Counted from the first letter of the stretch, positions 26,797-36,446 are shown. The stretch: 36,942 nucleotides of DNA from Prochlorococcus sp. AG-449-J16 (GCA_003209565.1 QCQK01000014.1:1-36942); one strand, 5' to 3'. Made by a program: numbers and translations. The notes: generated from the letters alone by a model not told the origin.

Positions 26797-28362
26797 ATGA
26801 ACGAAATTGAATGGCCAACAATTGACTCTAAACATTTAATTGTTGATTCAAAGCAAATGTCGATATTAGAGAGAGAAATGTTTTCTGATGGAATGCCCCA
26901 GGAAGCATTGATGGAAAAAGCTGGTATCCAAATAAGTAGATGGCTCTTGAAAAGAAAACCTCTCCTAAAGCATGGAATAACTGTTTTAATAGGTCCTGGG
27001 CATAATGGTGGGGACGGCGCTGTCATAGCTAGAGAGCTTTTCTTGAAAGGTTATTTAGTCAAGGTATGGTGTCCATTTCCCATTAAAAAACCATTAACAA
27101 AAAATCACATTAATTATCTTACATCTATTGGTGTACAAAATTTAAATAAGCCCCCTGATGCAAACGGAAAAGAAATCTGGATTGATTCAGTTTTTGGTAA
27201 TAACCAAAAAAGGAAAGTTGATCAAAAATTAATCAAATTGTTTAATCAGAAATTCCACAATAAATCCGGCAGGGTAATAAGTATTGATGTTCCTACAGGA
27301 TTATGTCCTAATAAAGGGGAACCTTTTTTAGATAATGCAGTAAAGGCAGACTACACCTTAGTTATCGGTCTTAATAAGATTGGTTTGATGCAAGATTCGG
27401 CTTTACCTTTTATAGGAGAATTGAACCATATAGATATTGGGGTTCCTATTACTAAGTTATCTAAGGTTGAGAAAAAGATTTTGAAGATTACGTATTCTGA
27501 TTTAAAAAATATTGCTTTACCCTCCTTACCAAAAAATTCCAGTAAGTATAAGAGAGGAAGAACATTATTAATCGCAGGAAGTGAAAGATATCCAGGAGCT
27601 GCACATCTAGCATTAAGTGGCGCTATGTCTAGTGGTGCAGGTTTTGTCTCCGCTGTTCTTCCTGAGATAGTTGCCGAATCTATTTGGCAAGTTGCCCCAG
27701 AAATAGTTTTAAAAGGAACTATGAAGTGTAATCAAAATGGCAATTCTTTTTTATCAAGTGCATTAAAGAATATTGAGCTAAGTGAATATGATTCTTTAGT
27801 TGTAGGTCCAGGAATAGGAATTGATAATGATGATTGGCAAAAAACAAAAGACTACCTTATAGATTTTGAGGGATTATTGATTTTGGATGCAGATGCACTT
27901 AATAGAATTTCTGAATCTAAATTAGGATCAAGATTCTTTTTAGAGAGAAAATTTAAAACATGGATTACACCTCATAGAAAAGAATTTTTTAGGTTGTTTC
28001 CTCATATAAAGTCTCATTCTAATGTGGAATTAGCTATCCAAGCGGCAAAAGAGTTTAATATAAGTGTTCTCTTAAAAGGAGCTAACAGCATAGTTGCTAA
28101 TAATAAAAAAGCATGGCAACTTTTTGGGACCGATTCTCAGACCGCTAGAGCTGGATTAGGCGATCTTTTATCTGGATTTATAGCTGGCAGCTCTGCGATC
28201 GATTTAACTTTGGGCAGAAATATTAATACTGATTTCTTAGCTAAATACGTACTTTTACATTCCTTCGCCGCATCTAAGTGTCAAGAGGGGTCTAATGCGT
28301 TTGCTATTAGTGATGAATTATCAAAATTAATGAGAAAAAGGAAAACGAGACAAATATCTTGA
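26797..28362 (+). CDS. nnr: Bifunctional NAD(P)H-hydrate epimerase / dehydratase
   Basis: Repairs hydrated NAD(P)H. The 521 aa combine two domains. The N-terminal epimerase (YjeF-N, about 1-230) has LMEKAGIQISRWLLK, VLIGPGHNGGDGAVIARE and VISIDVPTGLCPNKG. The C-terminal dehydratase (YjeF-C, about 240-515) has GRTLLIAGSERYPGAAHLALSG near its start, LVVGPGIGIDNDDW, LLILDADALNR, WITPHRKEFFRLF and AGLGDLLSGFIAGSSA, the latter replacing the usual GTGDVLAG. It begins 46 bp from divergent mnmA. The start codon chosen is ATG at 26797. Confidence 0.93.
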   Translation: MNEIEWPTIDSKHLIVDSKQMSILEREMFSDGMPQEALMEKAGIQISRWLLKRKPLLKHGITVLIGPGHNGGDGAVIARELFLKGYLVKVWCPFPIKKPLTKNHINYLTSIGVQNLNKPPDANGKEIWIDSVFGNNQKRKVDQKLIKLFNQKFHNKSGRVISIDVPTGLCPNKGEPFLDNAVKADYTLVIGLNKIGLMQDSALPFIGELNHIDIGVPITKLSKVEKKILKITYSDLKNIALPSLPKNSSKYKRGRTLLIAGSERYPGAAHLALSGAMSSGAGFVSAVLPEIVAESIWQVAPEIVLKGTMKCNQNGNSFLSSALKNIELSEYDSLVVGPGIGIDNDDWQKTKDYLIDFEGLLILDADALNRISESKLGSRFFLERKFKTWITPHRKEFFRLFPHIKSHSNVELAIQAAKEFNISVLLKGANSIVANNKKAWQLFGTDSQTARAGLGDLLSGFIAGSSAIDLTLGRNINTDFLAKYVLLHSFAASKCQEGSNAFAISDELSKLMRKRKTRQIS

Positions 28363-28503
28363 AAGAAACAATTAAATAGAGTTTTTTATAGTTTTAAACA
28401 CATAAATATACAAATATTAAGTGAAATCTGAAGCGCGCATTAAATATTCGGGTATTTCCAAAAAAATGTAGGAAAGTTTTAATACCTAAATAGGTTAAAA
28501 AAA

Positions 28504-29445
28504 ATGGTTTCATCGATACCAGCTCAAGCAGAACCAGAAAAAAGAAGAGGTAATGATCCAATAAGTTGGTATTTACAAAATATAGGTAGAGTTCCTTTGT
28601 TAACACCCGCCGAAGAAATTGAATTGGGGAATCAAGTTCAGAAAATGATGGTGCTTACAGAAGACGGTCAGTTGAATGAAAAAATTAAAGAGTTTACAAA
28701 ACAGGAAAAAAGATTAATAAAAATTGGTAGAAGAGCTAAAGAGAGAATGATGAAAGCTAATTTAAGATTAGTTGTGAGTGTGGCAAAAAAATATCAAGGC
28801 AAAGGACTCGAACTTTTAGATTTAGTTCAAGAAGGTTCGCTAGGTTTGGAGAGGGCTGTTGAAAAATTTGATCCGACGAGGGGATATAAATTTTCTACGT
28901 ATGCTTTTTGGTGGATTAGACAGAGTATGACAAGGGCAATTGCTTGTCAATCGCGAACGATCCGTTTACCAGTTCATTTAAGCGAAAGATTGGCATCAAT
29001 CAGAAAAGTTAGTAGGGATCTTGCACATAAACTTGGTGCTATGCCAAGCAGAATTGAAATTGCAGAAGCAATGGAGATTGAGGTAGATGACTTAGATTCT
29101 GTTTTAAGACAAGCTCTATCTACGAGTAGTTTAGATGCTCCAGTTAATGGTGATGATGGTAGAAGCTTTCTAGGTGATTTAATTGCAGATAGTAATAATG
29201 AAGAACCTTTAGATCAAGTTGAGCAGAAGATGCATCAAGAGCAACTCGGAAAGTGGTTAAGTCATTTAAGTGAACAGGAGCAACATGTTCTCAAATTAAG
29301 GTTTGGACTTGATGGAAATGAAAGACATACACTTGCTGAAATTGGGAGATTACTAGAAGTTTCTAGAGAGAGAGTGAGGCAAGTTGAACTGAAGGCATTA
29401 AGAAAATTAAGGAATTTAACAAGAAAATTACCCAGTGGAATCTAA
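28504..29445 (+). CDS. RNA polymerase sigma-70 family factor, cyanobacterial group 2 type
   Basis: Alternative housekeeping-like sigma factor, 313 aa, short N-terminus. Region 1.2 is DPISWYLQNIGRVPLLTPAE. Region 2 holds ANLRLVVSVAKKYQGKGLEL, DLVQEGSLGLERAVEKFDPT and YKFSTYAFWWIRQSMTRAIA. Region 3 is around RLPVHLSERLASIRKVSRDL. Region 4.2 is TLAEIGRLLEVSRERVRQVE. The lack of a long region 1.1 and nonconserved region indicates a group 2 factor rather than the primary RpoD. The 5' leader has overlapping weak inverted repeats (28451-28495). It converges on pdhA, with only one base between their stop codons. Confidence 0.93.
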   Translation: MVSSIPAQAEPEKRRGNDPISWYLQNIGRVPLLTPAEEIELGNQVQKMMVLTEDGQLNEKIKEFTKQEKRLIKIGRRAKERMMKANLRLVVSVAKKYQGKGLELLDLVQEGSLGLERAVEKFDPTRGYKFSTYAFWWIRQSMTRAIACQSRTIRLPVHLSERLASIRKVSRDLAHKLGAMPSRIEIAEAMEIEVDDLDSVLRQALSTSSLDAPVNGDDGRSFLGDLIADSNNEEPLDQVEQKMHQEQLGKWLSHLSEQEQHVLKLRFGLDGNERHTLAEIGRLLEVSRERVRQVELKALRKLRNLTRKLPSGI

Positions 29446-29446
29446 T

Positions 29447-30484
29447 CTAATCTTCGGCCCAAATATATTTAGTTAGTTCTTGAGAAGGAGGTTCAGGTGC
29501 TTCCAAAGCATTTCTAACAGATTCTGAGATTTCTTTATCAATTTTCTTTTCAATAGTTTTTAATTCTTCTTCTGTTGCGAATTTGCCATCAATAATCTCT
29601 TTAGCCAATTTTTTTATAGGGTCTCGTTTCCCCCAAAACTCCTTCTCTTTCTCAGATCTTAATTCATCAGGATCTGCAAGAGAATGCCCTCTGTATCTAT
29701 AAGTCAAGCACTCTAAAAGAGTTGGTCCCTCCCCATCTCTAGCTCGCTCAATTGCTCTTTGTGCTGCTCCTCTAACCGCTAATACATCCATCCCGTCCAC
29801 TTCCTCTCCATGCATCCCAAAAGCGGAGGCCTTTCTCCAGATTTCAGGATTACTAGTTGCTCTATCGTGAGCCATACCAATAGCCCATTTATTATTTTCA
29901 ACGACAAAAATTATGGGTAATTTCCATAATTGAGCCATATTTAAACATTCAAAAAACTGTCCATTATTACAAGTACCATCTCCAAAAAATGCTGCAGTAA
30001 CTGCATCGCTATTTTTATTGCCAGCAACTTCCTTTTTATATCTACTAGAAAAGGCCGCTCCCAAAGCAACTGGAATTCCCTCTCCAATAAATGCATATCC
30101 TCCCAATAAATGATGTTCTTTCGAAAATAAATGCATAGATCCACCTCGGCCTTTGCTGCAACCTGTAGCTTTACCAAAAAGCTCACTCATTACTTCAAAG
30201 GAGGGTACACCCGCACTTAGCGCATGAACATGATCGCGGTAGGTACTACAAAACCAATCATGCTTCTTTTTCATGGCACCAATTACTCCAGTACTTATAG
30301 CTTCTTGGCCGTTGTATAAATGAACGAAACCAAACATTTTTCCCCTGTAATACATTTCTGCACATTTATCTTCAAACCTTCGACCAAGTATCATATCTTC
30401 GTAAAGAGATAATCCTGTTTCTCGATCTAATTCGGCTTTTTTTATGTCTTGAAGATTTGAAATTCTCTCTACGTGTGTTTCCAA
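29447..30484 (-). CDS. pdhA: Pyruvate dehydrogenase E1 component alpha subunit
   Basis: Thiamine-diphosphate-dependent subunit decarboxylating pyruvate to acetyl-CoA precursor. The 345 aa show the ThDP motif beginning [20 protein letters not shown] and ending [10 protein letters not shown], with [46 protein letters not shown] and the phosphorylation-loop region [16 protein letters not shown]. The E1 beta gene is not in this window; E3 (lpdA) lies at 19477-20916. The upstream 148-bp gap is shared with divergently read ftn2. Confidence 0.96.
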   Translation of the reverse strand: METHVERISNLQDIKKAELDRETGLSLYEDMILGRRFEDKCAEMYYRGKMFGFVHLYNGQEAISTGVIGAMKKKHDWFCSTYRDHVHALSAGVPSFEVMSELFGKATGCSKGRGGSMHLFSKEHHLLGGYAFIGEGIPVALGAAFSSRYKKEVAGNKNSDAVTAAFFGDGTCNNGQFFECLNMAQLWKLPIIFVVENNKWAIGMAHDRATSNPEIWRKASAFGMHGEEVDGMDVLAVRGAAQRAIERARDGEGPTLLECLTYRYRGHSLADPDELRSEKEKEFWGKRDPIKKLAKEIIDGKFATEEELKTIEKKIDKEISESVRNALEAPEPPSQELTKYIWAED

Positions 30485-30632
30485 GAAAATACCTTAATGA
30501 AGTTTTGATTTGTTGACATTCTAGGATGCGAAGGTCAATTTTAATGATTTTTTTTAATAACTCTGTAAGACCTTATGAAAAAATTTTTTAACTTGATAAA
30601 ATTTGTCTAAGAATTTTCAATAGGATATTTGT

Positions 30633-32729
30633 TTGGAACTTCCTTTAGACCATTTTCGTTTGATAGGCGTAAGCCCCTCTGCAACATCTGAGGAAATATT
30701 AAGAGCGTTTCAATTGCGGCTAGATAAAACGCCAAATGAAGGTTTTACTTATGAAGTTTTAACCCAAAGATCTGAGTTGCTTCGTTTCACTGCTGATTTG
30801 CTCACAGATCCAGAAAGTAGGAGAGAATATGAAAATTTGTTGCTTAATGGAGTCTCTGGATTGGAGTTTTCTTCAAATAGAGAAGTAGCAGGTTTAATAC
30901 TTCTTTGGGAATCAGGTTCTCCTAAAGAAGCTTTTAAAATTTCAAAAAAAGCTTTGCAACCGCCACAAACTCCAGCTTTAGGAAGTAGTAGAGAAGCGGA
31001 TTTAACTTTATTAGCAGCTTTAACCGCTAGAGATTCTGCGATTCAAGAACAACAGCTAAGATCCTATTCGAATGCTGCAGACTTTTTACAAGAAGGAATA
31101 AAACTTCTTCAAAGAATGGGAAAGCTTGGAGAAATGAGGAAAGAGCTTGAAGAAGATTTAACCTCTCTGCTTCCTTACAGGATATTAGATTTACTTAGCC
31201 GAGATTTAAATGAACTTGAATCTCATAAAAAAGGTTTGAGTATGTTGGAAAATTTAATAATTAAAAGAGGAGGTTTGGAAGGTATTAATAAATCTGAGTA
31301 TGGAAATTATCTAAATCAGCAAGAATTCGAAGCTTTTTTTCAACAAATAAGACCATATTTGACAGTCCAAGAGCAGATTGATTTGTTTCTTGAATTACAA
31401 AAAAGAGGATCATTAGAAGCAGGATTTTTAGCTTTTCTCTCCCTGACAGCAATTGGTTTCTCAAGAAGAAAACCGGAAAAATTATTTGAGGCAAGGAGAA
31501 TTTTAAAGAAGCTAAATTTATCAGGCCTTGATTCAATGCCCCTAGTTGGATGTTTAGACTTACTTTTAGCAGATATTGATCAGGCCTCTGCGAGGTTCTC
31601 AAGTAGCTCTGATGAAACTTTACGAGATTGGCTTGATAATTATCCAGGAAATAAGTTGGAGGCGATTTGTATCTTCTGTAAAAATTGGTTAGAAAATGAT
31701 GTTTTAGTTGGTTACAGAGATATTGACTTAAAAGCGGTAGATTTGGATTCTTGGTTTGAAGATAGGGAAATTCAAGAATTTATTGAACAATTAGAAAAGA
31801 AATCTAATAAGCCTTCAATAAAAACAAATCTTCAGAACCAACAGACTAAAAATGAATCAGCCACAAAAGATTCTGATAATATTTTAAATCAAGTTGACGA
31901 AAAGCGATTACCTTGGCCAGGTGGTATTAAAAGAGAATATGAAGATCTTGATACACAAGAAAATCAATTTAATGAAGGAAACTTCAAGAATAAACCAATA
32001 GATTTTTATAAATATCTTATTGAAAAAATTGCTGAATTAAAGTTTAGTTTTGGTGAGTTTTTAAAGGATAAAGACTTTATTAGTAGGTCACCTTACTTAA
32101 TTTATCTATATGCTTTTTTAATCTTATTTATATTCGGTATAAGTATTGGATTTGTAAGAAATAATTTTAAAAAATCATTTCAGGACCAAGTTTTTCCGGA
32201 TAAACCTTTATTAACAAAAGATAAAAATCAAAATATTGATGGAAAAACTATTGTTCAAGAAACTAAAAAGAAACCTTCAAATGAATTAAATTCTTTTACT
32301 ACCGAACAATTTTTAAACGATAAAATTCAAATCAAGGAAATTACTAAATCCTCGCCGACTTTAGAAGATATAAAAAATTTAATTAATTTATGGCTTCTAA
32401 GTAAAAGTAATTACTTAGCTGGAAAGAATGAAATTAATCTTTCCAAGATTGTTAGTAACGGTTTGATAGGTAGAACAATTGAAGAAAGGCAAAATGATAT
32501 CAAGAAAGAAATTTATAAAGAAATTAATTCCAAAATTCGTAAGATAGATTTGGAATCACAAACTTCCTCTAGAATTGTTGTTTTAGTAGAACTAGATTAT
32601 CTCGAAAGAATAATAAAGAATACAGGAGAATTTGTTAATGAGACATCATTAACGCCGCTGAAAGTTAAATATATTTTGGGTTTTTCTAATAAGTCATGGA
32701 AATTGGTTGATTTTGTTAGTGGCCTATAA
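30633..32729 (+). CDS. ftn2: Ftn2/ZipN (ARC6-like) cell division protein
   Basis: Cyanobacterial divisome organiser that anchors FtsZ to the membrane, 698 aa. The N-terminal J-like domain (1-70) starts LPLDHFRLIGVSPSATSEEI and has no HPD triad, as in known ARC6/Ftn2 proteins, so it is not a Hsp70 co-chaperone. A long helical region follows. A membrane segment lies at about 485-508 (LIYLYAFLILFIFGISIGF). The C-terminal ARC6-like (IMS) domain runs about 585-698 (NLINLWLLSKSNYLAG to the end SWKLVDFVSGL). Start is TTG at 30633, the only canonical one after the in-frame TAG at 30621. ffh follows by 48 bp. Confidence 0.92.
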   Translation: MELPLDHFRLIGVSPSATSEEILRAFQLRLDKTPNEGFTYEVLTQRSELLRFTADLLTDPESRREYENLLLNGVSGLEFSSNREVAGLILLWESGSPKEAFKISKKALQPPQTPALGSSREADLTLLAALTARDSAIQEQQLRSYSNAADFLQEGIKLLQRMGKLGEMRKELEEDLTSLLPYRILDLLSRDLNELESHKKGLSMLENLIIKRGGLEGINKSEYGNYLNQQEFEAFFQQIRPYLTVQEQIDLFLELQKRGSLEAGFLAFLSLTAIGFSRRKPEKLFEARRILKKLNLSGLDSMPLVGCLDLLLADIDQASARFSSSSDETLRDWLDNYPGNKLEAICIFCKNWLENDVLVGYRDIDLKAVDLDSWFEDREIQEFIEQLEKKSNKPSIKTNLQNQQTKNESATKDSDNILNQVDEKRLPWPGGIKREYEDLDTQENQFNEGNFKNKPIDFYKYLIEKIAELKFSFGEFLKDKDFISRSPYLIYLYAFLILFIFGISIGFVRNNFKKSFQDQVFPDKPLLTKDKNQNIDGKTIVQETKKKPSNELNSFTTEQFLNDKIQIKEITKSSPTLEDIKNLINLWLLSKSNYLAGKNEINLSKIVSNGLIGRTIEERQNDIKKEIYKEINSKIRKIDLESQTSSRIVVLVELDYLERIIKNTGEFVNETSLTPLKVKYILGFSNKSWKLVDFVSGL

Positions 32730-32777
32730 TCGTAAATTGCGAGATCATCTATAATAATTAAAAAATACTTTTTAATA

Positions 32778-34211
32778 ATGTTTGATGAACTCTCATCACG
32801 CTTTGAAGACGCAGTAAAGGGTTTAAGAGGCGAAGCAAAAATTAGCGAAAATAATATTAATGATGCCTTGAAGGAGGTAAAAAGAGCTCTACTAGATGCT
32901 GATGTTAGTTTACCTGTTGTAAAAGAGTTTATTTCAGATGTAAAAGATAAAGCTATCGGAGAAGAAGTCGTTAGGGGTGTAAATCCAGGTCAAAAATTTA
33001 TAGAAGTTGTAAATAAAGAATTGATTAATATTATGGGAAATGAAAATTCCCCATTAAAAGAAAATGAAGATAGGACTACCGTTATTTTAATGGCTGGACT
33101 TCAGGGAGCAGGTAAAACAACTGCAACTGGAAAATTAGGCCTTTATTTGAAGGAAAAAGAAAAAAAAGTGCTTTTGGTGGCTGCAGATATTTATCGACCA
33201 GCGGCAGTTGAACAACTTAAAACATTAGGGAGTGAATATGACTTAGAAGTTTTTTCAGCGGAAGAAAAAAATAGCAAACCAGAAGAAATAACTAAGGAAG
33301 CATTGAATTATGCAAGTGAAAATAATTTTAATTCGATCATTATTGATACCGCAGGCAGATTGCAAATTGATGATTCAATGATGAGCGAGATGGTTCGATT
33401 AAAAGAAGTTTCTAATCCTGATGAAGTTTTGCTTGTTGTTGATTCAATGATTGGTCAAGAAGCCGCGGAGTTAACAAAGTCATTTCATGAAAAAGTAGGA
33501 ATTACAGGGGCGATATTAACTAAGTTGGATGGAGACTCAAGAGGTGGTGCTGCATTATCAATTAGAAAAATAAGTGGTAAACCAATCAAATTTATTGGTG
33601 TAGGTGAAAAGATAGAGGCATTGCAACCATTCCATCCAGAGAGAATGGCTAGCAGAATTTTAGGCATGGGTGATGTATTGACACTTGTTGAAAAAGCTCA
33701 AAAAGAAGTTGAACTTGCTGATGCAGAAGCGATGCAAAAGAAACTTCAAGAAGCGACATTTGATTTTAATGATTTTGTTAAGCAAATGAGATTAATTAAA
33801 AGGATGGGATCACTTGGTGGATTGATTAAATTGATTCCTGGAATGAATAAAATCGATGATGGGATGATAAAAGATGGAGAAGATCAACTTAAGAAAATAG
33901 AATCAATGATCTCTTCAATGACTCTTGAGGAAAAACAAAAGCCAGAGGTTCTTGCCGCTCAGCCTTCAAGAAGACAAAGAATTGCTCAGGGTAGCGGTTA
34001 TGAAGCAAAAGATGTAGACAAAGTATTAGCTGATTTTCAAAGAATGAGAGGTTTTATGAAACAAATGTCAAATGGAGGAATGCCAGGAATGGGAGGAATG
34101 CCAGGAATGGGAGGAATGCCAGGAATGGGAGCTATGGGAGGGATGAGTGGTAATAAGCCAATGAAAAAACAAAAAAATAATAAAAAGAAAAAAGGTTTTG
34201 CCGATTTATAG
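32778..34211 (+). CDS. ffh: Signal recognition particle protein (SRP54)
   Basis: GTPase that binds 4.5S RNA and signal peptides, targeting membrane proteins. The 477 aa hold the N domain (1-90), the G domain with P-loop LMAGLQGAGKTTATGKLG, DTAGRLQ, LTKLDGDSRGGAALS and FIGVGEKIEAL, and the Met-rich M domain from about 300 (FDFNDFVKQMRLIKRMGSLG and RRQRIAQGSGYEAKDVDKVL). A C-terminal tail has a Gly/Met repeat, then a lysine run. Its RNA partner is at 6115-6208. rpsP and phoH follow on the same strand. Confidence 0.98.
   Translation: MFDELSSRFEDAVKGLRGEAKISENNINDALKEVKRALLDADVSLPVVKEFISDVKDKAIGEEVVRGVNPGQKFIEVVNKELINIMGNENSPLKENEDRTTVILMAGLQGAGKTTATGKLGLYLKEKEKKVLLVAADIYRPAAVEQLKTLGSEYDLEVFSAEEKNSKPEEITKEALNYASENNFNSIIIDTAGRLQIDDSMMSEMVRLKEVSNPDEVLLVVDSMIGQEAAELTKSFHEKVGITGAILTKLDGDSRGGAALSIRKISGKPIKFIGVGEKIEALQPFHPERMASRILGMGDVLTLVEKAQKEVELADAEAMQKKLQEATFDFNDFVKQMRLIKRMGSLGGLIKLIPGMNKIDDGMIKDGEDQLKKIESMISSMTLEEKQKPEVLAAQPSRRQRIAQGSGYEAKDVDKVLADFQRMRGFMKQMSNGGMPGMGGMPGMGGMPGMGAMGGMSGNKPMKKQKNNKKKKGFADL
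34074..34127 (+). repeat. Three perfect 18-bp tandem repeats in the ffh C-terminus
   Basis: The unit GGAGGAATGCCAGGAATG occurs three times head to tail (34074-34091, 34092-34109, 34110-34127), each encoding GGMPGM. It keeps the reading frame and extends the Met-rich tail of the SRP54 M domain. Copy number could vary between strains by slippage. Confidence 0.9.
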
Positions 34212-34265
34212 TTTCTATATTTTTACCTTTAAATGATATTATTATTAAAAACGCATTAATTTAAG

Positions 34266-34631
34266 ATGATTAAATTGCGCCTTAAGCGCTTTGGAAAGAA
34301 AAAAGAGGCAAGTTTCAGAATTGTTGCATGCAATAGTACTTCCAGAAGAGATGGTAGACCTCTACAAGAACTAGGTTTTTATAATCCAAGAACTAAGGAA
34401 ACCAGGCTTGACACAGAAGCTTTAAGAACAAGACTCACTCAGGGTGCTCAGCCAACTGATACTGTGAGAACTTTATTAGAAAAGGGAGGGTTATTAGAAA
34501 AAACAGAAAGACCCTCTATCGCAATTGGCAAAGCAAAGTTAGAGAAGGAAAAATTAGCTAAGGCCAAAACTAAAGACGAAGAAAATGATAGTAGTAAAGC
34601 TGAAAGCGAGAGTAATGAAGCTGAAAGCTAG
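34266..34631 (+). CDS. rpsP: 30S ribosomal protein S16 with a charged C-terminal extension
   Basis: Small-subunit ribosomal protein, 121 aa. The conserved core (about 1-80) includes [39 protein letters not shown] and [18 protein letters not shown]. Beyond it is an extension of about 40 residues, first lysine/alanine-rich ([19 protein letters not shown]), then Ser/Glu-rich, that is likely disordered. It follows ffh by 54 bp and precedes phoH by 33 bp, so an ffh-rpsP-phoH operon is probable. Confidence 0.96.
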   Translation: MIKLRLKRFGKKKEASFRIVACNSTSRRDGRPLQELGFYNPRTKETRLDTEALRTRLTQGAQPTDTVRTLLEKGGLLEKTERPSIAIGKAKLEKEKLAKAKTKDEENDSSKAESESNEAES

Positions 34632-34664
34632 TGATTTGATAAGTTATTCTTATTCAATAACTAA

Positions 34665-35621
34665 ATGACGGAAGTTTCCAAAACTGGTCACTTCAAAATA
34701 GATTTGCCAAGCTCTGATGCTGCTACAGCATTATCAGGACCTGGTAATTCTTTTTTAAAAAAATTTGAGTCACTTACAGGAGTTTCTTTAACTATAAGAG
34801 GTTTACAACTTGAGATGAACGGTGTCATATCTAAAATTGAGAGAGCCTCTGCATTAGTAGAACTAACAAGACCAATTTGGGAACAAGGATTAGAAGTACC
34901 AGAGGTAGATCTTAAAGCCGCTTTAAGTTCTTTAAATATGGGCGAATCGTCCTCACATGCTGAACTTGGAAAAAAAATTCTTGCACGTTCCAAAGAAGGA
35001 AGATATTTAAGACCAAGAACTATAAGACAAAAAGAATATGTTGAATCAATTGAAAACTTTGACCTTACGTTCGCAATTGGCCCAGCTGGAACTGGAAAGA
35101 CATTTTTAGCAACTGTTTGCGCGGCTAGGTTATTAAACGAGAAAAAAATTGAAAAAATTGTTTTAACCAGACCAGCTGTAGAAGCTGGTGAAAGTTTGGG
35201 ATTTTTACCAGGCGATCTGCAACAAAAAGTAGATCCATATTTAAGACCCTTATTTGATTCTTTACATAGTATTTTCGGGTTTGATAGAACAAATTCGTTA
35301 ATTGATAAGGGAATTATTGAAGTTGCTCCTTTGGCATTTATGAGAGGAAGAACCTTAGATAATTCTTTGATTATCTTGGATGAAGCACAAAATACTACTT
35401 GCTCTCAAATGAGAATGTTTTTGACCAGATTAGGAGATAGATCAAAAATGGTTGTAAACGGAGATATTACACAAATTGACTTAAAAAAAGATCAGGAAAG
35501 CGGTCTCATTGAAGCATCGAGAATTTTCTCTGAGACTGAAGGTATAAAATTTTGTTATTTAACTGTTGAGGATGTAGTTCGTCATCCTTTAGTTCAGAAA
35601 ATTATTGAGGCTTATCAATAA
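34665..35621 (+). CDS. phoH: PhoH-like ATPase
   Basis: Cytosolic P-loop ATPase of the PhoH family, 318 aa, often linked to phosphate starvation or RNA metabolism, exact role unresolved. N-terminal domain about 1-125; ATPase part contains Walker A GPAGTGKTFLA, EAGESLGFLPGDLQQKVDPY, Walker B LIILDEAQNTTCSQM and FLTRLGDRSKMVVNGDITQ. Linked to ffh and rpsP on the same strand with a 33-bp gap, a setting that points to housekeeping rather than phosphate-specific control. No PHO box-like repeat was seen in front of it. Confidence 0.95.
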   Translation: MTEVSKTGHFKIDLPSSDAATALSGPGNSFLKKFESLTGVSLTIRGLQLEMNGVISKIERASALVELTRPIWEQGLEVPEVDLKAALSSLNMGESSSHAELGKKILARSKEGRYLRPRTIRQKEYVESIENFDLTFAIGPAGTGKTFLATVCAARLLNEKKIEKIVLTRPAVEAGESLGFLPGDLQQKVDPYLRPLFDSLHSIFGFDRTNSLIDKGIIEVAPLAFMRGRTLDNSLIILDEAQNTTCSQMRMFLTRLGDRSKMVVNGDITQIDLKKDQESGLIEASRIFSETEGIKFCYLTVEDVVRHPLVQKIIEAYQ

Positions 35622-35666
35622 CTTACTTAATCTGGTGATCCGTACCCTGAAATTTTAAAAATCAAC

Positions 35667-35686
35667 TAGAATAGCTTCATATTCTA
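35667..35686 (+). promoter_or_regulatory. Promoter -10 with overlapping 7-bp inverted repeat before the BI-1 family gene
   Basis: TAGAAT at 35667-35672 fits a -10 box about 24 nt before the ATG at 35696. It is part of a perfect inverted repeat TAGAATA-N6-TATTCTA (35667-35673 and 35680-35686). An operator or a chance AT-rich palindrome are both possible. Confidence 0.35.
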
Positions 35687-35695
35687 TTAAGGAAA

Positions 35696-36424
35696 ATGCC
35701 AGCAAGCAGTAATTTCAATCAGGCTATTCGTGAAGCTCAAACAAGAGCAATAGTTGGACCTAATGTTGTTCAAAAAGCTCTACCTTACGTTGGTGGTGGA
35801 ATGGCTTTAACATCCTTTGGTGCTCTAGGAGGATTGACTCTCTCTCAAAGTTCCTTATACGGACCTTTATTTTTAGTAGCAATTATTGCGCAATTAGTTT
35901 TGTTTTTTGTAGCTTCAAGTGCTGCTAATAATGCAAATAACACGAAGGCTTTACCTCTTTTAGCCACATATAGTTTGCTTACTGGATTTACTCTGAGCGG
36001 AATTATTGCTTATGCAGCTTTAACTATTGGTATTGGTTCTATTGCTACAGCAGCACTAGCTACAGGTATCACATTTATTATCGCTTCTTATACTGGCCAA
36101 AGGATGAGTGATAATGTAGGTCAGGCACTTAGCGGAGTTGTCGGTTTAGGGTTGATTGGACTAGTCATTGCAATGGTAATTCAGCTAGTCGGTAGTATTT
36201 TTTCTCCAGCATTTGGTACAGGTGGCTTTGAATTATTAATAGCAGGATTTGGAACTGTTTTATTTGTAGCAATGTCTTTTGTTGATTTTTACACCATGCC
36301 AAGACGATATAGCGATGATCAATATTTAGCAGGAGCTCTTGGAATGTATTTAACTTATATTAATCTTTTTGTATTCATTCTTAGATTAATGATTGCACTA
36401 AATGGTGGCGGAAGAAGAGACTAA
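35696..36424 (+). CDS. Bax inhibitor-1/YccA family membrane protein
   Basis: Integral membrane protein of the BI-1 (UPF0005) family, 242 aa, with about seven hydrophobic segments between residues 28 and 237. Family-like features are the N-terminal segment leading to TYSLLTGFTLSGIIAYAAL, the GQRMSDNVGQALSGVVGLGL loop, VDFYTMPRRYSDDQYLAGAL and the final LTYINLFVFILRLMIAL. Members are proposed cation (calcium) leak channels or FtsH modulators; none is proven here. It follows phoH by 74 bp and has its own likely promoter and a strong terminator, so it is probably monocistronic. Confidence 0.87.
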   Translation: MPASSNFNQAIREAQTRAIVGPNVVQKALPYVGGGMALTSFGALGGLTLSQSSLYGPLFLVAIIAQLVLFFVASSAANNANNTKALPLLATYSLLTGFTLSGIIAYAALTIGIGSIATAALATGITFIIASYTGQRMSDNVGQALSGVVGLGLIGLVIAMVIQLVGSIFSPAFGTGGFELLIAGFGTVLFVAMSFVDFYTMPRRYSDDQYLAGALGMYLTYINLFVFILRLMIALNGGGRRD

Positions 36425-36446
36425 ATTAATTACGCCAAACTAACTC

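Noticed and set aside
30485..30632. Small RNA in the pdhA-ftn2 gap
   Set aside because: No strong hairpin with T run was visible and the space fits two divergent promoters.
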